From the NCBI GenBank assembly GCA_029213265.1, contig JARGNG010000030.1, positions 1 to 44,717 on the forward strand: 44,717 nucleotides of DNA, written 5' to 3'. Numbering within the stretch: position 1 is the stretch's first letter; each line of letters opens with the position of its first letter. Origin of the DNA: Verrucomicrobiales bacterium (GTDB taxonomy: Bacteria > Verrucomicrobiota > Verrucomicrobiia > Verrucomicrobiales > DEV007). Both the position numbers and the translations under genes were made by a program. The notes beneath the pieces were generated by a model that was given only the letters and a program-made list of their open reading frames with translations, ran no database searches and had not been told where the DNA came from. Of the stretch, positions 32,669 to 41,583 are shown one piece after another.

Positions 32669-33877
32669 TCACGATGCTCCGGAAGTGGAAACTGCAATCT
32701 TATCGATCTCGCTCGGGGGAGGAATGCGGGAAAAGAGAAAGGTGATGATGAAAAACGCAATCGTTGCGAGGATTCCTCCGTAGAGGAGTCCGCCCTGCAA
32801 ACCGAACTGGCCGACGACAAATCCGGCGGCCACTCCTCCGATGACACGGGCGACACCGCCTACCGCCATGGTGAATACACCCTGAATGGAATTCCGGAAT
32901 TCATCGGTTGCGAGGCGATTCAGAAACATGACCGGTCCGACGAAGAGAGCGAGCACCTCGAGGCCGTGGAAAACCTGCACGAGAATGGCGACTGCGGTCG
33001 TCGGAAAGTAGGCCATCAGGAACATGCGCGCGAGCATGGAGAAAAGGCCCGCGACCATGATGCCCTTGAGATGAATTTTTCTCTGCATCCAGGGCATGAG
33101 GAGCGTAAATCCGATTTCGAGAACGACGCCGATATTGATGATGAGTCCGATGTGGCGTTTCGGAATCCCGACCACTTCATCGAGGTAATTTCCGATAAAG
33201 GCGTAGTAGGTCGACGCCGCCATGAATCCGAAAAACAGGCCAATGGAAAGCCAGCGCGCATCCGGTCCGAAAATCGCGCGGAGGGCGTCCTTGGTCGGAA
33301 GGCTGCTCTTCGAAAGAATGGGCCGGTCCACTTTGGGAAGAAAAAAGGAATTGGCGAGGCTGAGCAGGCAGAAAAATACCGCGCAGGGGAGAATCGAACT
33401 GGCGGATGCTCCCCGCGAGAGGGGAAGGAAGAGAATCAGGCTGGGAAGAATGAACCCGACCGTTCCCCAGACCCGGACCAGAGGATAGCTCAGGGGGGCC
33501 TCGTCCCGCTTCGTCATCGATTCGGCGAGAGAAAAATAGTAGCCGTCCTGAAGCGGCAGCATTGCGACAAAGGAAAGCCCGTGAAAGAAGAACAAGGTCA
33601 GCGTGAGAGCGATGTTGTCCGAAAAATACATCAGGGACAGGACAATGGAGCTGCAAGTGTAGGCGATTGCGAGAATCCTCCGGGAGTCGAGATTCCGGTC
33701 CGCGAGTAGTGTGATGAGCGCTGGCGAGCAGAGCATCGGGATGTTCATGAGAGACATCGCGAGTCCGATCTGGGGAAAATCGAATCCGCCCTGCTCCCGC
33801 AAAAAGACAGTCATCAGAGGCATCACGCTTCCGATCACGGCGTAGCTGAGAAAAAACTGTCTGCGGAGGGCATTCAT
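32669..33877 (-). CDS. MFS transporter (nucleoside/sugar-type branch)
   Basis: 402 residues with twelve predicted spans. The N-terminal half has FLSYAVIGSVMPLMTVFLREQGGF and IGLAMSLMNIPMLCSPALITLLADR, the loop 2-3 region; RVWGTVGFI begins span 5. It resembles the MFS_1-like/LacY-NupG branch rather than drug exporters. I use ATG 33877 because the longer frame runs through an intergenic palindromic element and is Arg/Ser-rich. ATG 33873 is out of frame. Substrate cannot be told. Possibly transcribed after rpsT, though the rpsT terminator lies between. Confidence 0.85.
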   Translation of the reverse strand: MNALRRQFFLSYAVIGSVMPLMTVFLREQGGFDFPQIGLAMSLMNIPMLCSPALITLLADRNLDSRRILAIAYTCSSIVLSLMYFSDNIALTLTLFFFHGLSFVAMLPLQDGYYFSLAESMTKRDEAPLSYPLVRVWGTVGFILPSLILFLPLSRGASASSILPCAVFFCLLSLANSFFLPKVDRPILSKSSLPTKDALRAIFGPDARWLSIGLFFGFMAASTYYAFIGNYLDEVVGIPKRHIGLIINIGVVLEIGFTLLMPWMQRKIHLKGIMVAGLFSMLARMFLMAYFPTTAVAILVQVFHGLEVLALFVGPVMFLNRLATDEFRNSIQGVFTMAVGGVARVIGGVAAGFVVGQFGLQGGLLYGGILATIAFFIITFLFSRIPPPSEIDKIAVSTSGAS

Positions 33878-33970
33878 TGCGGTCGACGGGGCAACTGATC
33901 GATACCGCCCGTCAGAAAAAGTGCGAGGGATAAGGCTGCCACAGGGAGAAATTTCCCCGGAGAGGATCGT

Positions 33971-34052
33971 CTGTAGCCGGAGTCTGCGACCCCGGAAAGT
34001 GAGTTGTTGAATCGGAGGACGTCCCGTCCGGTCTTGGAGAGACCGGCTACAG
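33971..34052. repeat. 82-base palindromic element with perfect 10-base terminal inverted repeats
   Basis: CTGTAGCCGG (33971-33980) and CCGGCTACAG (34043-34052) are exact inverted repeats. Inside, CCGGTCT/AGACCGG (34028-34034, 34040-34046) is a perfect 7-bp stem with a 5-base loop. Size, symmetry and intergenic place fit a REP or MITE-like dispersed element. No ORF inside. Confidence 0.65.
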
Positions 34053-34080
34053 GGGGAGGCAGCGACTGCAGGGCACAAAA

Positions 34081-34104
34081 AAGCCCCGTCTTTCGACGAG
34101 GCTT
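34081..34104 (-). terminator. Intrinsic terminator of rpsT
   Basis: In the minus-strand RNA AAGCCUCGUC pairs with GACGGGGCUU, one U-G pair, around a GAAA tetraloop, then a U run. It lies 26 bases after the rpsT stop. Confidence 0.9.
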
Positions 34105-34130
34105 TTCAAAATTCGATGGGGCTCCTGCGC

Positions 34131-34397
34131 TTAGGCGGAGAGACCGTTCACCTTCTTGGCAACCCGTCCCTTGATACGACTGGCGGTGTTCTTGTGCATC
34201 GCACCACCCTTAGCCGCTTTGTCTGCAGCAGAGGCAAACTTATCAAGCGCCTCCTTGGCAGCCGCCGCATCACCAGCTTCCACCGCTGCGAGAGCCGTTT
34301 TGCGGGAAACCTTGACCCGGTCTTTCAGGTTCCGGTTGAGTGCTGTGCGCGTTTTCGTCTGACGGACGCGCTTGAGTGCTGATCTGGAGTTGGCCAT
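34131..34397 (-). CDS. rpsT: 30S ribosomal protein S20
   Basis: 88 residues, the normal size. A primary 16S rRNA-binding protein. Opens MANSRSALKRVRQTKTRTALN and has GAMHKNTASRIKGRVAKKVN near the end, both diagnostic of S20. ATG 34397 is used; the frame continues upstream to 34463 but that segment is not S20-like and lies in the promoter. The leader between the promoter and start is about 35 bases. A terminator follows. Confidence 0.97.
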   Translation of the reverse strand: MANSRSALKRVRQTKTRTALNRNLKDRVKVSRKTALAAVEAGDAAAAKEALDKFASAADKAAKGGAMHKNTASRIKGRVAKKVNGLSA

Positions 34398-34435
34398 GAG
34401 ATTGTCTAAGTCTGTGAATCCCTTTCGGGGCGCGG

Positions 34436-34463
34436 AACATACGCTTTTTCCTTTAGCCGTCAA
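34436..34463 (-). promoter_or_regulatory. Sigma70 promoter of rpsT
   Basis: TTGACG (34463-34458), a 16-base spacer, then TATGTT (34441-34436). The -35 overlaps the last codons of the upstream L,D-transpeptidase gene. Transcript start is expected near 34429. Confidence 0.7.
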
Positions 34464-35247
34464 GGCCGAGTTCTGATGGCTCCGGCAAAGTGAGGTACCC
34501 TACATCATACCCTTCCTCCCCGAGAACGTCCACTCCGGTCCGGAAGGTGCCCACCTGGTTCCAAACCGGCATCGCTGCGGTAGGTTCGGCAGGCTGAAAT
34601 ACGAGCGGGGGGGAAAGCGGTTCGGTCACGGGCAGGGCCTGGATCGGCTCCCCCATTTCCAATCCCTTTTCCACGTCGCGCCAAAGGCCTTTGCGGAGCA
34701 CGAACACTTTCGATCCTTCTCCCACCTTGTTGTAAAGGTCGATGACGTCGCGGGACTTCATGCGAACGCAACCGTAGCTCGCCGGGCGTCCGATATCCCG
34801 TTCGGCAGCGGTTCCGTGAATGTAGATGCAACGGGAGTAGGTATTCTTGTTCTTGGGCTCCAACCCGTTAAGCCAGAGTATCCTGGAGACGATAGGGTCA
34901 CGCCCGGGAGCATCCGGTTTGATAACTTCACCAGTCCACTTGCGACTCTTGAAGACCGCTCCGGCCGGCTTTCCAGCCCCGATTTTCTCGGCGACTTCCA
35001 TTTTTCCGAGTGGCGTTCGGTAACTTCCCGCTTCACTTCCGAGACCGAACTTCGAGGTGGAGACAGGATAGGTTTTTACAAGCTCACCCTGTCGGTAGAG
35101 GGCCATCTTTTGCTGTGGAACGGAGACTTCCATGACATGGAGATCGTCGCGTTTTGCGCTTGTTTGCACGGCACAACTGGTCGTGGAAAGGGAGAGGGCG
35201 AGCAGAGACGCACACCCAGCCAACTGGATTTTGGTAACAGCACTCAT
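34453..35247 (-). CDS. L,D-transpeptidase (YkuD family) lipoprotein
   Basis: 264 residues. Lipobox near LSTTSC (Cys25), so an outer- or inner-membrane lipoprotein facing the periplasm. The YkuD domain (about 38-180) has YIHGTAAERDIGRPASYGCVRM with His144 and catalytic Cys160. It makes 3-3 peptidoglycan cross-links or attaches proteins to the wall. The last 65 residues are Pro/Glu-rich and variable. Start ATG 35247 puts the basic N-region and hydrophobic stretch in place. The rpsT promoter overlaps its end. Confidence 0.92.
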   Translation of the reverse strand: MSAVTKIQLAGCASLLALSLSTTSCAVQTSAKRDDLHVMEVSVPQQKMALYRQGELVKTYPVSTSKFGLGSEAGSYRTPLGKMEVAEKIGAGKPAGAVFKSRKWTGEVIKPDAPGRDPIVSRILWLNGLEPKNKNTYSRCIYIHGTAAERDIGRPASYGCVRMKSRDVIDLYNKVGEGSKVFVLRKGLWRDVEKGLEMGEPIQALPVTEPLSPPLVFQPAEPTAAMPVWNQVGTFRTGVDVLGEEGYDVGYLTLPEPSELGLDG

Positions 35248-35502
35248 ATCGGGGGAGGTAGACTAAATAACGCAGGTTCGAGGTTCTTATTAGACCTCCG
35301 CTACGTTTCCCGATGTGTTGATTCCAGTAATTGAGTGGCTGGATTGAGAATGCTCTCAGATGTAATATCAATCTATCTTAACCAAATGCAAATTTTCTTA
35401 TCATCTTTTCTGCGGGTTTTTGGTTTCATTCGTCTCAAATAGTAGTTTCCTTACGCTTCCAAAGGGTTCTCCTCCGGAATTGGACAAAGAACCTCTCCCT
35501 TC

Positions 35503-36438
35503 ATGAACATGTGGCAGTCATTTTCCCGGGTTATTTTGCTCAGTATCGCAACCGCATTGCTGCACGGCTCTGGCGTCGCCCAGGAAATTCCGGATGCGTT
35601 GCTGGAGGACGAGCACGTCCGTGAAGAATTCGGCGTGAACAAATTTACGACCCCTTCGATCCGGAAGATTTTTGAAGATCTGCAAACCCTTCGTCCGCTT
35701 CCCTACGATGAAATGAAGCGGCCCATGCCGGAGGAGACTCCGCAGGACCGCACGGAACTCGCACTTACGGTGGGGTTGCTGCTTGCGGATGGATTCTTTG
35801 CCGTGGAAGCGGAACAGTTTTTCGACCTCGAGCCGGTGGGTCGTTCCCTCCTGCAACATGCCAAAGTTCTCGGTTCAGGAACCCGGATCTCCAGCCACAT
35901 GAAAAGCATGTTGGAGAAAGGGGCGCGCAGTGACTGGGATGAGCTGAAGAAAGAACTCGCCCGCACCCAGAAAGATGTGGAGAAGGAAATGGTTCTGATT
36001 CGCGATGTGGATGCCGCGAATTTGATCAGCCTCGGCGGGTGGCTTCGTGCTTTCGAGATTGGATGCGCAGCTTCCCTGAATCCCTACAACCCGGAGAAAG
36101 CCCAGACGCTGGCCCGTCCCGAGGTGATTGAATATTTTGTCTTGAACCTCGAAACCCTCGAGCCTCCGATTCAGAAAAATGAGATCGTTCAGCGAATCCG
36201 TAAAGATCTCGAGGTGATTCAGAAGAAGGTCGACCTACCGAAGCAGGAAATTCTGAGTGAAGGCGAAGTGCAGGAACTTCGCGTCATGGTCGAAGAGCTC
36301 GTCGATATGACTTACGGCTCCCAGCGTCTCATCGTTTCGAACGGGGGCGGCAAGCCGGCGACAGAGACCGGTGAAAAGCCGACCACGGTTAAGCCCGCGG
36401 CGACTGGTGGCGTCATTTCCGGCGAAGTTCCAGAGTAG
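35503..36438 (+). CDS. Secreted helical protein of unknown function
   Basis: 311 residues. Signal peptide MNMWQSFSRVILLSIATALLHGSGVAQ (or from Met3). The mature part is mostly charged and helical: LRPLPYDEMKRPMPEETPQD, LLLADGFFAVEAEQFFDLEPVGRSLLQ, ELARTQKDVEKEMVLIRDVD and LGGWLRAFEIGCAASL. The last 35 residues are Gly/Thr/Pro-rich linker-like. I do not recognise a family; a periplasmic helical bundle is likely. Single gene, divergent from the L,D-transpeptidase, with a hairpin right after the stop. Confidence 0.7.
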   Translation: MNMWQSFSRVILLSIATALLHGSGVAQEIPDALLEDEHVREEFGVNKFTTPSIRKIFEDLQTLRPLPYDEMKRPMPEETPQDRTELALTVGLLLADGFFAVEAEQFFDLEPVGRSLLQHAKVLGSGTRISSHMKSMLEKGARSDWDELKKELARTQKDVEKEMVLIRDVDAANLISLGGWLRAFEIGCAASLNPYNPEKAQTLARPEVIEYFVLNLETLEPPIQKNEIVQRIRKDLEVIQKKVDLPKQEILSEGEVQELRVMVEELVDMTYGSQRLIVSNGGGKPATETGEKPTTVKPAATGGVISGEVPE

Positions 36439-36440
36439 AC

Positions 36441-36467
36441 GGCTTTATCCAAGGGCTGGATGAGGCC
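36441..36467 (+). terminator. Hairpin between convergent genes
   Basis: GGCTTTATCCA (36441-36451) can pair with TGGATGAGGCC (36457-36467) over 11 positions allowing two G-U pairs, loop 5. It lies just after the 36438 stop and ends where the MIF-like gene stop begins; short T runs are present on the plus side (CACTTTTCG). Confidence 0.5.
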
Positions 36468-36812
36468 CTAATACACTTTTCGATTTCCCGCCCAGTAGCC
36501 GCGCGGAACATTCGCCAGTTTCACGAAGACTCGATTGGCGGGGACCTGAAGCTGCTTCTCAGCCAGATCTGAAAGCTGCTGGCAAAGCGCGTCGGCCGGT
36601 TCGGGAGACAATTCAATTCCCTCAATCTCGAACAGAGCGGTCGGCTCCGAAGTTCCACCAAAAGTCATCGTTTTTCCCGCATCGAGAGTCGCCATCATAA
36701 TCGATGCCGGCTTCCCGAGCTCCCGGGCTGCGATTTCAGTCGCCTGCGCGAGCAGCTCGTTGGACTGGCCCGGCGAAGCCGTCACATTCGTTTGGATCTG
36801 GATCAAAGGCAT
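36468..36812 (-). CDS. MIF-family tautomerase-like protein
   Basis: 114 residues, full length for the family. MPLIQIQTNV starts with the catalytic-type Pro2; KPASIMMATLDAGKTMTFGGTSEPTALFEIEGI and the end NRVFVKLANVPRGYWAGNRKVY match macrophage-migration-inhibitory-factor tautomerases, which form trimers and tautomerise keto-enol acids such as phenylpyruvate. The family is common in eukaryotes and scattered in bacteria. ATG 36812 is used; the longer reading overlaps the alaS end and lacks similarity. It lies 22 bases downstream of alaS and may be co-transcribed. Confidence 0.9.
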   Translation of the reverse strand: MPLIQIQTNVTASPGQSNELLAQATEIAARELGKPASIMMATLDAGKTMTFGGTSEPTALFEIEGIELSPEPADALCQQLSDLAEKQLQVPANRVFVKLANVPRGYWAGNRKVY

Positions 36813-36834
36813 GGGACGCTTACTCTCCGATGAG

Positions 36835-39663
36835 TTATCCGAGCAGTTCTTTTGCTTTCGCGATGACTTCTTCAGCACGATCTCCGATACTGGGCGCGGC
36901 CCCCCGGGCCATTTCGGGCTTTCCGCCGCCTTTGCCATCAACAACGGCAAGGGATTCGCGAACCACGTCACCGGCTTTGAATCGATCGGTGGCATCGCTC
37001 GAAACTACGACCCCGAAGTGCAGCGTACCGTCTGCGATGACACCGAGAGCGACTGCTCCGCTGAACTGCCGCGCTTTGACCACATTCATAGCCTCCTGAA
37101 GGAGAGCCGGAGAATCCCCCGGAAGCAGACCGGCGTAGGTATCCGCGTCTCCTTCTGCCAGGGTGTCTTCGAACCATTGATCGGCGATTTGCGCAGCGGC
37201 TCCGGCCGACGCTTTCTTGACGGTCTTGTCCGCCTGAATTGCGGCTGCTTTCACCGCGTCGCGCTGTGCTTCGAATTGCTTCAAGAGGGCGTTTGCGGCA
37301 GGTAAGTCGCTAGTCTCAAGTGACCGGGTGATCTGACCAGCGAGGTCATCGGATGCCTCCACGGTGACAGGATCCTTTTTCATAGCGGCCAACTTCCCGT
37401 TTGCTGCTTCGAGCTTGGAAGCGGCCTCTGCGAGGTCTGAAGCAACGGCCGCTGACTGATCTGCAATCAGTTCCGCCGCTGCGTTTCCGCAGACGGCTTC
37501 GATTCGACGAATTCCGGCAGCGACGGCGCCCTCGCTCTTCACTTTGAAAAATCCGATCGATCCCGTCGAGGGTGCATGGGTTCCTCCGCAAAGCTCCATG
37601 GAGTAGCCGTCGAAAGCACCTGCTTTGCCTCCGATTTGGACCACCCGGACCTTATCGCCGTACTTGTCCCCGAAGAATTGCATAATGTCAGGATTGTCCT
37701 TGATCTCCGCTTGCGGGACTTCGGAGATCGAAACCGGATCGTCGGAAATGACGCAGCTGTTCACCTCCGATTCGATTCGAGAAATCTGATCTTCGTCGAG
37801 GGCCTTGGAGTTGAAGTCGAATCGCAAACGATCCGGTGCCACCAGTGAACCCTGCTGGGTTGCGTCCGGGTTGACGACCTGATGAAGCGCCCAGTGGAAA
37901 AGGTGCGTTGCGGTGTGGTGCTTTTCGATCTCGCGACGTCGATCGGTATCCACGCGAAGAATTACATCCGTTGTTGTTGTGGCAGGCTTTTCAGCCACCT
38001 GCAGAAGGGTTGCTTCGCCTACCCCCAGGACGTTGGTTACTGCGATCGAATTTCCATCGATTTCGATGGTCCCGAAATCGCCGAGTTGCCCGCCTCTTTC
38101 GATGTAGAACGGGCTCTTGTCGACGACGGCAAAGGTTCCGTTTTCGTCATCGATCCATTCGATAATGGTGGCTGGTGTTTCGTCCAGCTCATAGCCGACG
38201 AATTCGGTGACCACATCGGTATCCACAGAAACGGCCTCGACCACCTGCGACTTCTGTCCTTCCGCGCCGGTTCCCTTGTGCGCTGCGACGAGGGTTTCGA
38301 CTTCGTCCTGGTCGGTTTTCAACGAACGCTCATCGAGCAGCAGTTGCGTCAGATCCGTCGGGAATCCAAAAGTTTCCCAGAGCTTCACGACCGTCGCTGC
38401 CGGAAAGCTTTCTCCATCAGAAACGGTGGCAGCGGCCTCGTCGAACAACTTCAATCCACGATCAAGCGTGCGGTTGAATTGCTCTTCTTCGGCAAGAAGG
38501 GTTTCCGCAATCTTTTCCCGGCGGGTTCGCAGTTCGGGAAAGACGTCTCCCATCTCTTCTGCCAATATGGGAACGAGCTGATGGAGAAATGGGCTCTCTG
38601 CATCAAATCCCAAAACCCGGCCAAAACGAACTGCGCGACGGAGAATATTCCGAATTACGTAGTTCCGCCCGCCATTCCCCGGCTCGATGCCGTCGGCGAT
38701 CGAGAAACTGATCGTCCGGATATGATCTCCGATGACGCGGAATGCGATGTCGATCTGTTCCTGATCGGACAGGCCGCTTCGGCTTCCGCCTTCCGGCACC
38801 GTCGAAGTGTAGGACTTCCCGGTCAGTTCCGAGAGTTTTTTGAAGATCGGCGAAAAGACATCGGTATCGTAGTTCGAGGCCAACGATGTGAAATCGGTGA
38901 GCCCTTTCGTACACTGGATGATTGAACAGACCCGCTCGAATCCCATTCCCGTATCGACGTGAGTGGCGGGAAGAAGACGGAAAGTCCCATCTTCGTTCGC
39001 ATTGAACTGGATAAAAACCAGGTTCCAGATCTCGATGCAGCGAGCGTCGTCCGCATTGACAAGGCTGCCCTTCGTATCGCCTTCCGGAGTCAGATCGATG
39101 TGCAATTCCGAGCAGGGGCCGCAGGGGCCGGTGTCGCCCATCATCCAGAAATTGTCCGTCTTGTTTCCGTTCACAATGTGAACCTTGGGATCCAGTCCTG
39201 CTGCGGTGAAAATCTCTTCCCAGAAATCGTAGGCTTCCTGATCAAACTCCGCCGGATCCCCTTCGTCGGGAGAATAGACGGTCGCATAGAGGCGGGAGGG
39301 CGGAAGCTTCCACCGCTCCGTCAACAATTCCCAGGCCCAGGCGATCGCCTCCTTCTTGAAATAGTTGCCGAAACTCCAGTTACCCAGCATTTCGAACATG
39401 GTGTGGTGATAGGTATCGTATCCCACATCCTCGAGGTCGTTGTGTTTTCCCCCGGCACGAATGCACTTCTGCGTATCCGCGGCTCTCGGAGGATCATAAG
39501 GCGCCGCTTCCGTTCCGAGAAAGTAGGGAATAAACTGATTCATCCCTGCATTCGTGAAGAGCAGGTTTGGAGAGGTGGGCATGAGGCTGGCCGACGGCAC
39601 AATGGTGTGCTGTTTTTCTTTGAAAAAATCGAGAAACGAATGCCGGATTTCACGTGAGGTCAT
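36835..39663 (-). CDS. alaS: Alanyl-tRNA synthetase
   Basis: 942-residue class II synthetase. N-terminal catalytic core with FLDFFKEKQHTIVPSASLMP, NLLFTNAGMNQFIPYFLG and MGDTGPCGPCSELHIDL; then the tRNA-recognition helices with NYVIRNILRRAVRFG. The editing domain carries the zinc motif HTATHLFHWALH and CGGTHAPSTG, with all expected His and Cys. The C-Ala domain is at the end (GGGKPEMARGAAPS). Start MTSREIRHSFLDFF is used; the 14 residues upstream lack similarity. No Shine-Dalgarno sequence. Complete and normal in length. Confidence 0.97.
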   Translation of the reverse strand: MTSREIRHSFLDFFKEKQHTIVPSASLMPTSPNLLFTNAGMNQFIPYFLGTEAAPYDPPRAADTQKCIRAGGKHNDLEDVGYDTYHHTMFEMLGNWSFGNYFKKEAIAWAWELLTERWKLPPSRLYATVYSPDEGDPAEFDQEAYDFWEEIFTAAGLDPKVHIVNGNKTDNFWMMGDTGPCGPCSELHIDLTPEGDTKGSLVNADDARCIEIWNLVFIQFNANEDGTFRLLPATHVDTGMGFERVCSIIQCTKGLTDFTSLASNYDTDVFSPIFKKLSELTGKSYTSTVPEGGSRSGLSDQEQIDIAFRVIGDHIRTISFSIADGIEPGNGGRNYVIRNILRRAVRFGRVLGFDAESPFLHQLVPILAEEMGDVFPELRTRREKIAETLLAEEEQFNRTLDRGLKLFDEAAATVSDGESFPAATVVKLWETFGFPTDLTQLLLDERSLKTDQDEVETLVAAHKGTGAEGQKSQVVEAVSVDTDVVTEFVGYELDETPATIIEWIDDENGTFAVVDKSPFYIERGGQLGDFGTIEIDGNSIAVTNVLGVGEATLLQVAEKPATTTTDVILRVDTDRRREIEKHHTATHLFHWALHQVVNPDATQQGSLVAPDRLRFDFNSKALDEDQISRIESEVNSCVISDDPVSISEVPQAEIKDNPDIMQFFGDKYGDKVRVVQIGGKAGAFDGYSMELCGGTHAPSTGSIGFFKVKSEGAVAAGIRRIEAVCGNAAAELIADQSAAVASDLAEAASKLEAANGKLAAMKKDPVTVEASDDLAGQITRSLETSDLPAANALLKQFEAQRDAVKAAAIQADKTVKKASAGAAAQIADQWFEDTLAEGDADTYAGLLPGDSPALLQEAMNVVKARQFSGAVALGVIADGTLHFGVVVSSDATDRFKAGDVVRESLAVVDGKGGGKPEMARGAAPSIGDRAEEVIAKAKELLG

Positions 39664-39743
39664 AGCGCGGGACGGTAAACCCCGATTGCGAGGACGCAAG
39701 CGCATCCCGAATGATCAGAAATGCGCAGGAGGAAGGGCGTTCC

Positions 39744-40715
39744 TCAGAGTTTGACCTGGCCGGCCCACTCCAAATTTTCCAGATACCACGCGACGGTGCG
39801 GTCGAGGCCTTCCTCAAGATCGAATTCCGGTTCCCAACCGAGAACTTCCTTTGCCTTCCGAATGTCGGCGGATGTGTCGATCATTTCCGAGGCGCTCATG
39901 GGTTGAAAAACCAGTTCGGCCTTTTTCCCCAGCCGGTCTTCGATCATGCGAATGAAATCGAGCAGGGCAATGGGTCGTTTGCCTCCCCCGAGATTGATAA
40001 CGGTATGCCCGAATGGTTTCGCTGCGAGAACCGTGCCACGGGCGATGTCGTCGACGTAGGTGAAATCACGAGTCTGGGTGCCATCGCCGAAAACGGTGAT
40101 CGGGGTCCCTTCGTGGATCCATTTGATGAAACGAAACGGGGCCATGTCCGGTCGTCCGGCCGGCCCATAGACGGTAAAATAGCGCAGGATGGAGACGTCG
40201 ATCCCGTAGAGATGGTGATAGGTATAACTCATCACCTCAGCCGCCTTCTTGGAGGCAGCATAGGGGGAAAGCGGACGTTCTACGGGCAGATCCTCGTGAA
40301 AAGGCATCGGCTGCCCGGCGTAGAGCGACGAGGTCGAAGCGAGGACGAGCTTCCCGCAATCGTTGCGCTGCATCAGCTCCAGAATATTGAGAGCGCCCTG
40401 AGCGTTCGACTGCATGTAGACATGCGGATTCTCGATGCTGTAGCGAACTCCGGCCCGTGCGGCCAGATTAAATATCACATCGAAGGAGTGTTTCTCAAAG
40501 ATCGGCTCCAACTCATACAGGTTTTCGATATCGGCTTCGTAGAAGGTGAAGCCATCGACGCCTTTGAGTTGTTCGAGGCGGTGTTCCTTGATTCGCCTGT
40601 CGTAGGCGTCATTGATATTGTCCAGCCCGACTACGTTGATGCCTTCGTCCGCGAGCAGGCGGGCGACACGACTGGCAATGAATCCGGCAGAGCCGGTGAC
40701 GAGGGCGGATTTCAT
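39744..40715 (-). CDS. NAD-dependent nucleotide-sugar epimerase (UDP-glucuronate 4-epimerase-like)
   Basis: 323 residues, extended short-chain dehydrogenase. ALVTGSAGFIASRVARLL binds NAD; LASTSSLYAG and YAASKKAAEV hold the Ser/Thr-Tyr-Lys triad; LRYFTVYGPAGRPDMAPFRFI is highly typical of UDP-glucuronate 4-epimerases. It should make UDP-galacturonate or a related sugar for envelope glycans. ATG 40715 is used, 8 bases after the stop of the preceding gene; a longer reading overlaps it. Last gene of the unit beginning at 42630. Confidence 0.9.
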   Translation of the reverse strand: MKSALVTGSAGFIASRVARLLADEGINVVGLDNINDAYDRRIKEHRLEQLKGVDGFTFYEADIENLYELEPIFEKHSFDVIFNLAARAGVRYSIENPHVYMQSNAQGALNILELMQRNDCGKLVLASTSSLYAGQPMPFHEDLPVERPLSPYAASKKAAEVMSYTYHHLYGIDVSILRYFTVYGPAGRPDMAPFRFIKWIHEGTPITVFGDGTQTRDFTYVDDIARGTVLAAKPFGHTVINLGGGKRPIALLDFIRMIEDRLGKKAELVFQPMSASEMIDTSADIRKAKEVLGWEPEFDLEEGLDRTVAWYLENLEWAGQVKL

Positions 40716-40723
40716 TTCTGGAA

Positions 40724-41575
40724 TCAGGCGGGACGGAGGATCGCCCCTTTCACTGCCTTGATGTCGGTGCTTTCGAACTTCCTTGCAAGTGAGTAATCGC
40801 TGCGGTTCAGAACGTAGAGAATGGAACTCGATTTCTTCCGGTGCCTCCGTTCCATTTTGCGACCGCCACAGAGGTAGATGTAGTTCTCGTCGTAGCAGAG
40901 ACCTTTGCAAAAGGCTTCATCGGAATCGTGTTCAAAGACGAGCTCTCCTTCCACCATGAGCCCTGAGCGGCGCACGTGTTTGACCCGCTTTCCCTTGTCC
41001 GAGGTGGCACAGATCGCGACTCGTTTCCCGTCGATGAACTGAAAGTCGTGGGTTTCCCATCCAAATTCGAACCGTTCGATCTCCTTGAGGTTTTCGTCGG
41101 TTACGAGGACGCCGCTGTTCGCATACTGCGTCGTCGTGAGCCAGTTCAGCCCTATGTAAAACCGGCCTTCGTGCCGAATGATGTTGTTGAGGTGATTGTA
41201 GTTCTTCTTGTATTTGATCCGCCGCTTCGGGTTCGGAGGCGCAACCGCCTGTGTTCGAAGGAGATTCAAATCCTCGTCGTAGAGCCAGATTTCATTGATC
41301 TTGGTGGACGTCATGTAGAGGACGCCATCGTAGATCTGCATCTGGTGGAAATCGGGGGTCGGCTCGTAAAATTCTGTTTCCTCAACCGGGGCGAAATCAC
41401 TCAGCCGAAGTTTGTAGATCCGGCTCAAGCTGGCAACGAAGAGATGCTCTCCCGATGCTTCGATGCCCATCATCGCCTCGTCGTCGGAACTGTGGAAAAC
41501 GCAGGTGTGTTCGTCGGTGGCTGCGTTGAACGCTACGATCTGTCCTCCTTCGGTCGCAAGGAGGAGTTCTGACAT
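40724..41575 (-). CDS. Beta-propeller-like protein of unknown family
   Basis: 283 residues, no signal. Repeated four-strand blade patterns: IYKLRLSDFAPVEETEFYEP, WLYDEDLNLLRTQAV, VLVTDENLKEIERFEFGWE, ILYVLNRSDYSLARKFES. NWLTTTQYANSG and GWETHDFQFIDG are probably conserved loops. I do not recognise the family; cytoplasmic. It sits between an oxidoreductase and an epimerase with 8-base gaps on each side, so it probably works on or monitors the same sugar. ATG 41575 is used; TTG 41587 would overlap the upstream stop. Confidence 0.75.
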   Translation of the reverse strand: MSELLLATEGGQIVAFNAATDEHTCVFHSSDDEAMMGIEASGEHLFVASLSRIYKLRLSDFAPVEETEFYEPTPDFHQMQIYDGVLYMTSTKINEIWLYDEDLNLLRTQAVAPPNPKRRIKYKKNYNHLNNIIRHEGRFYIGLNWLTTTQYANSGVLVTDENLKEIERFEFGWETHDFQFIDGKRVAICATSDKGKRVKHVRRSGLMVEGELVFEHDSDEAFCKGLCYDENYIYLCGGRKMERRHRKKSSSILYVLNRSDYSLARKFESTDIKAVKGAILRPA

Positions 41576-41583
41576 CCCTGTGC

